Shown in pieces: positions 23,595 to 34,200 of a stretch of DNA of 64,000 bases. Position numbers and translations under genes: made by a program. Positions within the stretch are counted from its first letter, which is position 1; each line of letters starts with the position of its first letter. The stretch comes from Ampelocalamus luodianensis (taxonomy: Eukaryota; Streptophyta; Magnoliopsida; Poales; Poaceae): NCBI GenBank assembly GCA_036346255.1, contig CM070632.1:35800657-35864656 (forward strand), given 5' to 3'. The notes under the pieces are model-generated. The model made no database searches. It was not told the origin of the DNA and saw only the letters and a list, made by a program, of their open reading frames with translations.

Positions 23595-24952
23595 TGTTAG
23601 TAGGAGACAAAAGACAACACAAATGTATTATCCCTACCAACTACTAGGTGGTGGAAGGTGGAATCACACACTCTCAAGCGTCTTACCAAGCTCTTATGAA
23701 TTTCTTACCAAATTGCAGCAGGTGGTCCGATCGGAGAGGTGGGATGTGTGATCACAAGCGAGGCGAATGCGAGGATCCAAACTGAGGCCAAAAGTCGTGG
23801 AGCTCGGACAGCAATGTTTAGTAGCAAGGAATAGCAATAATGAAATCAGATTAGCAAAGTTAAGTCAAAGTCCACAGTACTCGTCACAGTTGCTGGCCCA
23901 AATGCGCTCCTAGCACTAGCTCAAGCAAGCCGAAAGATGGGGTAGATACAAACACAAAGGAACAAAATTTGCAAAGCAACCGATATCTCTTGTGGGTGGT
24001 CGTGGAGCTCTGGTGGGTTGTCGTAGACCAACTGAGGGTGGTCGTGGAGCTCTGGTGGGTTGTCGTAGACCAACTGAGGGTGGTCGTGAGCCAACTGAGG
24101 TGGTCTCTTTTTCTTTTTGATTCTCTTTTTCTTTCTTTTTTTTGATTCCTTCTTCTTCTTCTTCTTTTTTGACTGACGAAACCCAACCTAGGATTCCTTT
24201 TTTTTTTTACGCAAGTGACCTTGACTCATAACTCTTCAAAACCCTTTTTCAGGCCTAAGGATAGATATAGGTCACAAACTTTTTCCGGAGAGCAGGGGTA
24301 ATAAGGTAATAAAAAGATACTCTCTCTCTCTCTCTCTGAACTTTAGCTATCTCTGTTTCGGCTATGGGATTTCTTCTCGGTCGATGAGACACGGTGTCCC
24401 GAGAGCAACCCAAATGATAGACTTGTCGGGGCGAATACTCGAGCAGGTGGTCGAACCCAGAAGGTGGTCAAACTCGAGTAGGTGGTCGAATCCGGCGAGG
24501 AGGTCGAACTCGATGTAGGTGGTCGAATCGATCGGGTGGTCGAATCCGAGTAGGTGGTCGGATGGGAATGTTGGCTCGAGTAAGTGGTCGGATGGGGTGG
24601 TGTCACGAGTAAGTGGTCGGATGGGGTGGTGACTCAATTCTCGGCTATAGCGGACAAACCCTAATTGCAACGGATGCAACAAAGGACAAGCCGAGATACA
24701 CGATGACCAAAACAGAAAGACTCGACGCTAGAAACTAGATCACGACGACTAGACCAAAGAACAAAGACACCGCGATGGACTCGAACTCAACAACGCGAAT
24801 ACTGAAAACAAAATTGCGAAAGGCACAACGTGGTTTGGACAGCGGAAAGACTAAGATCTAAAACTTTTTGTAGGGCAATTTTTTTCTGGACTCTAGGTGA
24901 TGGAAACAACTAACAAAAGGGGATAAACGAGATTACCTAACGGGCAACCTTC
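23595..24952 (-). other. Leader of element D with tandem repeats
   Basis: No coding sequence is supported. It contains a 42-bp unit repeated 2.5 times at 23995-24100, built on GTGGTCGTGGAGCTC and GTCGTAGACCAACTGAG. A looser array of about 20-25 bp built on GTAGGTGGTCGAATCC lies at about 24437-24634, and a CT run at 24316-24338. The leader of E (58839-60110) has the same elements in the same order but fewer 42-bp units. Confidence 0.8.
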
Positions 24953-24964
24953 GCTCTGATACCA
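24953..24964 (-). other. Primer-binding site of element D
   Basis: On the minus strand TGGTATCAGAGC lies two bases inside the 5' LTR. It is a perfect match to the standard initiator tRNA-Met primer site. Confidence 0.9.
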
Positions 24965-24966
24965 AA

Positions 24967-25794
24967 TGATGAGGCATGGTGTCCTGATCTTCCGATAGGT
25001 TCGATTGGTTTCGTCGTGAGGACATTGACGCTTTGAGGCTTTCGACCAGCAGATCGTCACCTCGCAATTCGCTACACCCGCACGACTGTCGTTATCAACC
25101 ACGCTCGCACGCGATCGACCTTACCACGAAGGTTATTGTCCCTGCAAGCAATCGAAGCAACTCACAAGAACAAAGAAGATGCAATCTGAATTGTATTGCG
25201 AATATGAATGAAGTTCACAATGTGGGGTTCCTCAAACCGATAAACGGTGAAACTGCAAAGTGGCAGAATAATCTAAGAAAAACCTAAGGAACTAGAGGGG
25301 AGGCGGCCACTACTTAAAGGATGAAGGGAGGGGCGGCGACACTGTTCATGCGTGATTAGTGTCACGTGAACAGTACCCCTCGAAACCCTAGGTGTCCTTA
25401 TGGGCCAGGGAGGTGGTCGGCCCAAAAACCCTAATGTAGTGTTGATACAAGGCTCTCGGCCCAAAGTGAGGTGGCGCAACACCAGATATAAGTGATCTAC
25501 GACCAGGTAATCAGAACTTCCGACTAGTCTAAGGTCCTCGACCAGGATGTAGTCGAACCTCCATATGTTAAGACCACGAGCAGTCAAAACAATCCTACGA
25601 CCAGATGTGATGCAGTCGTAGCCTTCTACGACCCCTTCTCGTGTGGTCGATAGCCTCCTTCGACCACTCAGCGGGCTTCACCACGCAATCAAGTGTAGTG
25701 GTCGTAAGCCTTCTCGATCAATATGTGGTGGAAGTAGAGCAGCCAGATTGGAGGTGGAGTTGTGGTCGTATCCGAAGGGTTCATGTCCTCATCA
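24967..25794 (-). repeat. 5' LTR of element D
   Basis: This 828-bp LTR is near-identical to 21818-22632. The R/U5 end (about 24967-25300) matches the ends of the CRM LTRs at 30050-30343 and 58500-58824. The U3 part differs strongly from those except at the first about 30 bases. The TATATATATA box of the E-type LTRs is absent; the corresponding place carries CTTTAAGTAGTGG. Confidence 0.92.
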
Positions 25795-25799
25795 CCCAC

Positions 25800-28700
25800 C
25801 CTTTCCTCATTTCCTTCACTCTATCACCCTCTCCGACCAGTTTTTGGGTTCGGACGGAGAAGAAGCCGAGAGCAGCGCCGCCCTCTAGCCAGCGACCGCA
25901 CCACTGTAATCCACGCTCGTTGCCGCCTCCATTTTGCCTATTCCGGGTCTTTGGCGTCCAGTGAATCATCAAGTGCGACTTCATCGTCTCCGCCTCCGGC
26001 AGCCTCGGCCCTGTAGTCGTTTCGACGTTCTGGTGAGCCTCTAGCTTCAGCACTTGATCCTTTGTGATCGCATTTCTCCACTGAGACTTATGGTAGGTTC
26101 ATTCTCGCTTTTGGTGCATTGTTGAGGGCGTACGAACGGTTCTTCTCCGAGCTCGGTGTTTCGCCGCCGCGGTGATTCCCGCCGCCTCGGACCTCCTTCG
26201 TCGTCATCATCTTGTGCTTATTGCTTCTGGAGCCGAGGCGATCCCGTGGCGCACCTTCTGGAGTCTTCTCGAAGCCCGTAGCATCTTCTCCGCGGAAGCC
26301 GTGTCTTCTTCTCGCCTCGTTGCGCGCCGCCTGCGCGCGGCATCCTCGAGGTCTCGCGTCGCCGTCATCGAGTTCTCGAGGTCGTAGCAAACCTGAAGGT
26401 ATAATCCGCTCGTCAAGAGACCCTCCGGTTCGCTAGATCCACTACGCAACCGCGCCGCCGTCCCCGTGGACGCCGGTGAGCCGCCGGCAGCCTTAGGTTT
26501 AATCTCCCTCGTTGATGTTAATCTCTGCTTAGCTGTGTCACTGCCATGTGGGCCCATCCTGAGTTTAGTGCGTTTAGAAATCTTAATCCAACCGTTAGTT
26601 ATCCTTTGAGTCCATGACATGTGGGCCCTTATTCCAGTTAAGTGTTTGTGTAATCTTCGATGCTGCGCTTTCTCTGTTTGGAAGTGTATTTCCCTGTACG
26701 TTTAGGTTAGGTTTACGTTTTGTTAAGCCGAAGACGTATTCTTAGAATACGCTTTCGACGTCGCCGTCGGCGGGGCTGAGTCAAGTTTGACTCAGTCAGC
26801 ACCCTCACTCGGGCCCGCTGGTCATGCGCTGTGGCTAGCTGGCCATGGGTGTAAAAAGGTTTCGATGCTTTAAAGATTCCCGAAATGTATTTCTTTTGCA
26901 CTGATAATTCAATTAAACTTAGAAAATTCATATCTAATTCAATATTGATCCAAATCGAGTGAATCCAATTTTGTAAATTTTCATTTTTAGTGTACTATTT
27001 ATCAGAATAGGTTTTAGATGTGTTGCTGTTCATAAATTGTGTTAAATAATTAAATGGTGCTTTTATGTGTATTTTAACTTAGAAAATTCATAGAAAATTC
27101 TTCACAACTCTAAATAAATTGTTTTCTGTTTCTAAAATTTTGTTAAATCATGTTCTAGCTGCTGTGTGATTTTTGTACTCATTAGATGGTATTGAATTTT
27201 TGAGTTTTGTCAGTGTTATTCGTTCTGATTCGTTGTTTTTGCTCGATCGATAGATTGCGACAATTCTGGTATTATCGAGAGTGAACCTCTACAACAGGTT
27301 GAGCATATTGAGCATCAGCAACCAGGCAAGCAGTTTGATCATGCCAATCCCTTTAGTTTCAAACTAATATTTTGTTTGCAACTTGTATGTATGCATTGCT
27401 ATTTTGTGTTAAAATATGGTTAGTGGGCCCTGTTAGTTGCATAATCTGTAGGCAAATGATATTCCTCTACTACCTGAGCCTAGATTATTTGCTGTGATTA
27501 GAGATCGTTGGATGATCTCTTGTCACTTAGTAGATACGATTTCAAATGCTTAGACATGCTTAGCTATCGGTAGAACTGGGCGGTAATCTTGATCACACAA
27601 AATTATTATAACTTCTTATTTCAGCATTTCTGCTATGTTTAATTGTTAAAACTAAAAACTGAAAATAAAATGATTTGGACTTGGGCACAATGGTAAGTTG
27701 GTGTGATTTGTTGGGTGTGACTGGAATGGTGCCCAGGTCAATTAAGGACCGAACATCTTGTGAGTGGATGTTATCCAGGCATTTTTGCGTGCTAACCACA
27801 CTAGAGTATATGGGACCTCTCTTGACTTAGTACTTTGGCGTGTATTGGCTCCGGGTCGCAGGAGGGATGGTGTTGGGAGCATGGTAGTTGTCCGAAAAGC
27901 TTTATCCTGAGTGGGTAGTTGTCTTTTCGGCTTTACCATGTCAGCGTATGGATTTCTATCCATACGGGCGGCTCGTAGTTAATACACAATATTGGAAAGC
28001 GTCTCGTAGGACTTAGCCGTGCCAGCATACCTTCGGAAGTGTGTTTTGGCTTAAAGGCGATGCAAGTGTGGTGCGATGGTACACCCTGCAGGTTAAAACT
28101 ATTCGAATAGCCTCGTCCTAGGTTATGGACACGCTTGGGTAAGCTTTTCAAGAGTTAGACTACAACCTTTTAATTTAAAATTTGATGGGTGGTACGAATC
28201 GGGATTCGTGCTATGTTGTGGTGACTATTGGGATAGTCACTTCCGTGTGGTTACTTGTATCTATCTTTAATTTGCGTTATTTCAACAAAAATGAATTGCA
28301 AACTTGCCTTTAAATCAGTATTACATTATTGCAAATAAAGTTGGCTTTATGCAAATGAAACATATGGCCTCTACCGAGATAAGCTCGCATGTAGCATATG
28401 TATATGTCGCTAGTCCACACGTCGGTCTTGCAGTACAAAAACAATTTTTGTACTCATATGCTTTGCTTAATATTCTTGTTGCAGAGGAGGCAGGTGAGCC
28501 CCAAGGGCCTTACTTCTGTGAGATGTGCGGGTTCTGGGACGACTAGCTTGACGGTCCGGTCGGTTGCCTTGTGGGCTAAGGCACACTGATTGGCTTTGTT
28601 TATAGCCATCTTATGGCACTTTTGCTTCTGCTGTTTATTTAGCTACCTGTTGTAATTTGGCCGGTCGGCCTTTGTTGTAATAACTCTACTATGTTGTCAT

Positions 28701-28885
28701 CTGTTTAATAATGTGATGTTTGGACTCTATGTTTAGAATGGAGTTGATGCTTAATTTTGTGAAGAGGTGTGCATACTGCAGTTCTGGGAAGTATGCATGT
28801 CTCGAGGCTTAGTTTATTTGATTTGTGATGCTAGGACCAGGTGGTTGGTTAAGCATTACAAGCCAAATAAACTGGGGTCCTCACA
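25800..28885 (+). repeat. Right-hand part of giant solo LTR C
   Basis: This is the largest surviving segment of C after the D insertion. It holds the same series of blocks as B's LTR: the GC-rich segment (25800-26500), the AT-rich segment (26850-27200), the GGCAAGCAGTTTGATCAT block near 27326, the CACACTGATTGGCTTTG block near 28580 and the terminal CCTCACA. The open frames within it are not conserved among the copies and are not taken as genes. Confidence 0.85.
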
Positions 28886-28890
28886 GTCAG

Positions 28891-29449
28891 CAAGTGAAAG
28901 CCGAACATAAGTGTTCTGTAGGGTTGTTGCAGCCTTTGGAGGTGCCCTAGTGGCCTTAAGATGACATCTCTATAGACTTTGTGGTTGCATTGCCTCGTTC
29001 GCTGCAAGGGAAGGATGCAATTTGGGTAATGGTGGATCGTTTCAGCAAGTTTGCGCACTTTATTCCTATCCATACAATAAATATGGCTAGCGATTTGGCT
29101 CATATTTATGTGAGTGAGATTGTAAGATTGCATGGTGTGCTAAAGACCATCATTTCTGACAGGGATGCCAAGTTTGTCTCCAAGTTATGGGAGAGTTTGC
29201 GGAGTGCGTGGGGCACTCAGCTTCGTCTTAGTACGACATTCCACCCTCAGACAGATGGGCAGACTGAGTGCACTATCCAGACTTTGGAGGACATGTTGCG
29301 GTATTGTGTTCTGTCTTGGAAGGGTAGTTGGGAGGTGCAGTTGCCTCTTGCAGAGTTTGCTTACAACAACAACTACAATTCCAGTATTAGAGCCACACCA
29401 TTCAAGGTTTTGTATGGGCGAAAGTGCAGATCGTAGCTTTGTTGGGATG
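28891..29449 (+). pseudogene. Element A integrase catalytic core
   Basis: This continues the integrase cut at 6959. It starts in the C-terminal end of the HHCC region, then enters the core: IDFVVALPRSLQGKDAIWVMVDRF near 28972-29040, SDRDAKFVSKLWESL near 29158-29200, and HPQTDGQTE near 29241-29270, which brackets the catalytic D,D,E positions. Stops occur near 28950. The open frame then runs to GRKCRS, where a TAG at 29434 ends it. The solo CRM LTR interrupts it at 29455. The frame resumes at 30349. Confidence 0.88.
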
Positions 29450-29666
29450 CAGTGTGATGAGGACATCACTCCTTCGGATACACGCACTACACAAAATCCT
29501 CCAGATCCAGTTGCTGAACTACAAGGTCCTATGACAAGAGCTCGTGCACGTCACTTAAATTATGAGGTGAGCTCGTTTCTAGGTGCTAATAATTTATCTA
29601 TGCAGAATAGTATACTACCTAATAATTGTGATCTTTTGTTACTTAGGAATACTGGATCCCCAAGGT

Positions 29667-29862
29667 CTACGACCAGGTCTACAAGCCCTACGACCAGTCC
29701 TGCCAGCGCTACGACCAGGTCTTAAGCTCCTCGACTACGTTCGCCAGCACTATGACCAGACCAGCCAGCGCTACGACCGGGTCTCAAGCTCCTCGACTAG
29801 GTTCGCCAGCGCTACGACCAGACCAGCCAGCGCTACGACTAGATCTCACGCTCTACGACCAG
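29667..29862 (+). repeat. Minisatellite in CRM-type LTR
   Basis: Degenerate units of about 30 and 60 bp built on GCCAGCGCTACGACCAG and CTCAAGCTCCTCGACTA fill the U3 of this LTR. The same kind of array occurs at 58195-58347 in E's LTR, with a different unit count. It is not a CRISPR array: the units are adjacent and have no unique spacers. Confidence 0.75.
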
Positions 29863-29990
29863 TCATTAGGTGCTGCGACACCGTTATGGGCCTAATAGGG
29901 CCTTGTAAGCGTGTCAGGGTCAAAGCCTAGGTTGTGTACGCCTCTTCCCATGGTCACACAACCCTAGGTCAACCCCCTCACGTCCCCCCC

Positions 29991-30000
29991 TATATATATA
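29991..30000 (+). promoter_or_regulatory. TATA box of the CRM-type LTR
   Basis: TATATATATA follows a C-rich stretch and lies about 340 bases before the LTR end. It is conserved in E's LTR at 58474-58483. The conserved start of R would be about 30 bases downstream. Confidence 0.65.
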
Positions 30001-30348
30001 CAACAGCCGCCACAGTTTAGGGTTGGGTTTTTCTTAGAATTATTCTGCCACTTGCAGTTTCGCCATTGTACGGTTTGAGGAACCCCACTTTGATGATCTT
30101 CACTCATATTCACAATACAATTCAGATTGCATCTTCCTTGTTCTTGTGAGTTGCTTCGATTGCTTGCAGGAACAATAACCCTCATGGTAAGGTTGATCGC
30201 GTGCGAGCGTGGTCGATAACGACAGTCGTGCGGGTGTAGCGAATTATGAGGTGACGATCTGTTGGTCGAAAGCCTCAAAGCGTCAACGTCCTCACGACGA
30301 AATCAATCGAACCTATCGGAAGATCGGGCCACCGTAGCCATCACAGTG

Positions 30349-30918
30349 GGTGAGAAGGCAGTTTTGGGTCCAGATTGGATACAAAAGACTGTTGAGTGTG
30401 TGGCCATGGTCAGGCAGAATCTGCTAGCAGCTCAAAGCAAGCAGAAACGTTATGCAGATGTGAGGAGGTGTGACTTGGAGTTTGCGGTGGGTGATCAGGT
30501 GGTCTTGAGAGTGTCACCCACCAAAGGCATTGTCCGTTTTGGTACGAAAGGGAAGCTTAGCCCGAGGTACATTGGACCATTCCCGATTATTGCAAAAATT
30601 TGTAAGTTGGCTTACCGCTTGGACCATCCTGAGTCCATGCACGAAGTGTGTAATTTTTTTCACGTCTCAATGCTGAGAAAGTTCTGTAGAGACCCAGAGC
30701 ATGAGGTTTCATTGGAGCTGCTAACTATCAAGCAAGACCTCACCATTGAGTCGCGTCAGGTGCGTATGCTAGAGAGGTCGAAGCGAGTGTTGACGCACAA
30801 GACGTTCGTATACGTCAAGGTGTTGTGTACGCATCAGTCCGAGAGGGAGGTGACTTGGGAGTTGGAGTCTCGCATGCGCGAGCAATATCCAGTGTTGTTC
30901 ACGTTGGGTACGTGTTGA
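30349..30918 (+). pseudogene. Element A integrase C-terminus and chromodomain-like end
   Basis: After the CAGTG duplication the frame is open for about 190 codons to a stop at 30916-30918. A segment AAQSKQKRYADVRR near 30430-30470 is followed by the GPY-type motif (LSPRYIGPFPIIAK near 30556-30597), then the HEVCNFFHVSMLRK linker. A C-terminal chromodomain-like part (YVKVLCTHQSEREVTWELE near 30808-30865) ends the frame. It parallels the end of B's Pol in order and length. It has one clear open frame, unlike A's 5' pol parts. Confidence 0.85.
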
Positions 30919-30990
30919 ATGTTGTTTAATTTCAGTTGTGGTTGTTCTTTCGAGTAGAACAAGGAGTGGAATTCGCGATTGAGTTCTGTT

Positions 30991-31003
30991 TAAGGGGGTA
31001 GAA
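30991..31003 (+). other. Polypurine tract of element A
   Basis: TAAGGGGGTAGAA directly precedes the TGTAATATCTC start of the 3' LTR at 31004. Confidence 0.75.
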
Positions 31004-31277
31004 TGTAATATCTCAAAATACTTTAGAAAGGGAATTAAAAGAATTAGTAGGGTTTCCCAAAAAAAGTGAGAAAATCTGGGCCATGGGCTTTCGGCCCATG
31101 GCACTGAGGCCCAAGGTGGGTCGGCACCAATAAAAGGACCGAGGGGGTGACAACTGTTCCCTAGCAGCCACCAGCCCCCCTCTCCCCCGCCCCCTCGCCT
31201 GCGAGCCTCCCCTACACCCTACCATAGGACTTCGCTGCCCTACTGCCACGCTTCGCCACCGTCTGTTGCCACGCCAC

Positions 31278-34200
31278 TGTAACATCCCAAGTTTTGGCTT
31301 GCGTTTCAAATGTAAGAAAATGAGTAGAAATTAAAACTTTTTTCTTACATCTTGCAATTCTTGTATGTTCTAAAGAATTCTTGCAAAAGAATTATGGGAT
31401 TACAAGTCACAAGTCACTCTGATCGAAAACCTTGTCTTCCAAAAACATTCTTGTCAAATATTTTGATCATCTCCTGGAAATATTTTTCCTAAGTTCTTGG
31501 GATGGTATGTGACCCCTCTGAAAAATTTCACAATTTTTAGAAATAGTTTGAATATTTTTAGAGGGCAGTCAAACCTATTTGACTTTCAGACAAACCTTAA
31601 ACCAGGACCTTGCAGAATTTTTGGAGAACAATGCATAGATAAAAATCTCTAAAAATTTTACACAAGGTCAATACCTAAGTCAGCAAGCTCATGTAAACAT
31701 TTCAGAATTTTTGGAGTTATTTTGCTACCTCTAATAAATCCTCAAAAGTCTTTGTCCAATTTAAACCTAAAACCTGGTTCACTGTTCCTTGGGTTTGAGT
31801 CGGACTCGGGCTCGAGCCACTTGACTTGACTCAGTCAACTAACTGCACCGGGTCCCTTTTTAAACGCGCGGTCGATATCGACCGTTGGATTTAAATCGCT
31901 CGGCTCGCGTTGTTTGTGCCTTTCGGGCCGCCGCGAAGAGCCCATCCTCTTTGAGCCGTTGGATTAAGATCGGGCCGTCCAGATTGGTTGTGCTGATCGG
32001 GTCACCCGAATGCCCCGATAGATCTCAGTCGTTCGTTCTTAATCGGACGCTCCAGATTTAGTGTGACGTTAAAACCCCCGATCGTCACCGTGTAATCGTG
32101 GCCGTCTATTTTAAATCCAATGGTCACCGCATTCTTTCTCTGTTCTTCTTCTTCCTCTAGCTCCCGTACGCGCGTGCGACAGGACATGGCGTGGGAGAGC
32201 CCTTTTCAACGCCTTGCGTCACCGTTTGAACGGCTCTGGTCCTCTGCATTTAATGCTCTCAGTGAGCTTTCGCACTCAAGGTCCTTTTCTCAGCTGCTCC
32301 CGTCAATTTCATGGTCCATGGCCGCACCATGAACCGAGCTCACCGTGAGCTCTTGTTCTTGCTCAAAACCCTAATTCTTCCGCTATAAATAGCCCCTTGG
32401 TTCCTCCTGGTATTCCTTTACACCACCCCTAGCTCTTCTCTGTGTTTTGAGCTCAAAACCACTTCAAATCTCCAAAACACCATTGTTGACCCGAGGAGCT
32501 CCAATGGCGGTCTTGGTGTCCAGTGGTTCATCTTCGATATTTCTTGTACCCTTTTGAGCTCCTCAACTTCCTTTACATTTCCCCTAACTTAATTTTGGGT
32601 TGCATTCACAGGAATCACTCAATTTTAAGTTTGAAGATTTTCGGCCGATTTCACCCCCTTTCTTCTCCAACTCCGGTAAGTGGTTCTTTTTGCAATTACT
32701 TACTTGTGGAGCTTATGGGAACCTTAATGAAGCTATTTTGATCACCCATTGGTGTTCATTTTGCTCAGGTTGTCATTTTCTTCTTCATCTTCCTCAGCTC
32801 CGGTGAACTCCATCGTGCTCAAGCTTCTCCGGCCATCTTTTGAAGCTCATCTTGGCTTAGGTAGTTTCTATTTAGTCCCTAGAAGTGTTGGCACTCGCTT
32901 TCGTGGACCGCAGCGGAGCATTTTGCTGTTTTCATGTTTTGCCGAAAAAGCCTCCTTATGTGTTTTCCGGCTCGCCGGCGTTCTAGACCTCCACCGCCGG
33001 CGAGGTCATCACCATTGGGTCCGCATCGCTATTGCGAGTCCATTTTGGTATTTGGTGGGCGCCGCGCGTGACGAGTCGCCGCGACAAGCGTGAAAGGCAC
33101 TCGGTTTTGTCACCGGGAAGCGCCCGTTTTAAATCGATATTTAGGACACAGTTAATGCCAATCATAATCAATCATTAGAAGTATGAATTTTGTCTTAATT
33201 TGGCCTAATGTCTCCCTGACATGTGGGCCCAACCCTCTGTAATCACCCCGCTGGCGCGTTTCCGTGCTGTTCCGACATCATTAATGCTTAATCATAGGTT
33301 AATTAAATGTCGGCATTTATTAGTTGTCGGGATAACCCACATTACCCTTTGCCGGTGGGCCTCGATCCTTAAATCACCTCTGCCCAAAATCTTTAGGACA
33401 CATTAATTACTAATAATCGCTAATCATTGGTTATTAGTATTTAATTAGCTGTCCTAAAATCTCCGGGTGTCTCGCTGCCATGTGGGCCCCGAGCCCTGTG
33501 CACGTGTGTTAAAGCTCGCGTGTGTGACTCACAGTCACTGGCATGCGACCCCACATGTCAGCGCTCTATTTTGCACTTCGATCAAAGGCCACCGTCCATT
33601 TTGCGATCTGTGGTCCAGATCAATTGGGCCGATCGGGTCACCCGATCCTCCCATCCGTGTGTGTCGTTCATCTCATGATCGACGGCTGTGATTCGTGTGC
33701 TGTTCGGGTCGCCTGAACCGCACTCATTATGGATCCTCTGATTCTTGATCGACGGTCGTGATGGATTGGGCCGTTCGGCCCCTCGCGTGCGCCGTTAGAT
33801 TCCAAATCAAGGGCCTATAGTTGTCCACATCGATTCCTTTCTGATAAGTGTTGTTTTATTTCGGTAAATAGTTATTTGTCATCTGAAAAATTGTATAAAA
33901 ACTTCAGAAATTCATATCTAATTCAAAATAGATCCTTTTTAATTGAATCCAACTGTAATAAATTTGTAATTCACTAAAGTTTAATATAAAAATGCTTTTA
34001 GCTATGCTTCTGTGGTAGAAAATTCTGTAATCTTTAATAGCTTGTTTTGACCTTTTTGTATATTCCAATTGAATTAAAACTTGGAAAATGTATATCTTTT
34101 TCAAGATATCTCAAATTGAATGGTTTTAACTTTATTAATTTTGTTATTTACTAAACTTTAATCTAAAAATGGTTGTAGGCCCAAATCAGCACCAGAAAAA

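Larger units (their letters stand above)
21818..25794 (-). mobile_element. Complete non-autonomous CRM-type retrotransposon D
   Basis: The element is 3,977 bp on the minus strand with LTRs at 24967-25794 (5') and 21818-22632 (3'), each bounded by TGATGAGG...ATCA termini. The target duplication is CCCAC at 21813-21817 and 25795-25799, inside solo LTR C. The internal region is only 2.3 kb: a primer site, a long leader and one intact ORF with no protease, RT, RNase H or integrase core. Its Gag N-terminus and LTR termini match element E, whose pol resembles centromeric retrotransposons of the CRM/CRR clade. It must depend on another element for enzymes. Non-autonomous CRRs are known in rice; whether D is one of those is not tested here. 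Confidence 0.92.
6960..28885 (+). mobile_element. Giant solo LTR C, split by elements B and D
   Basis: It starts TGTAACAGCCC at 6960 and ends GGTCCTCACA at 28885. It is flanked by the perfect duplication GTCAG at 6955-6959 and 28886-28890. Its own sequence is in three pieces, 6960-7476, 21398-21817 and 25800-28885, about 4.0 kb in total. Order and content parallel the LTR of B (for example the GGCAAGCAGTTTGATCAT block and the CTAGGTTATGGACACGCTTGG block), but it is clearly diverged from B. No primer site or internal region is seen, so it is a solo LTR left by LTR-LTR recombination, later hit by B and by D. Confidence 0.9.
29455..30343 (+). mobile_element. Solo CRM-type LTR inside element A's integrase
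   Basis: This 889-bp block starts TGATGAGGACATCACTCC and ends GTAGCCATCA. It is flanked by the duplication CAGTG at 29450-29454 and 30344-30348. It matches the 5' LTR of E over its length, including the opening frame encoding the end of CRM Pol (GPMTRARAR near 29529-29556), the CTACGACCAG minisatellite and the TATA box. No internal region is present. Confidence 0.93.

Noticed and set aside
29667..29862. Regular repeats that could suggest a CRISPR array
   Set aside because: Units are adjacent and degenerate with no unique spacers; the array recurs in an LTR family; the genome is a plant.
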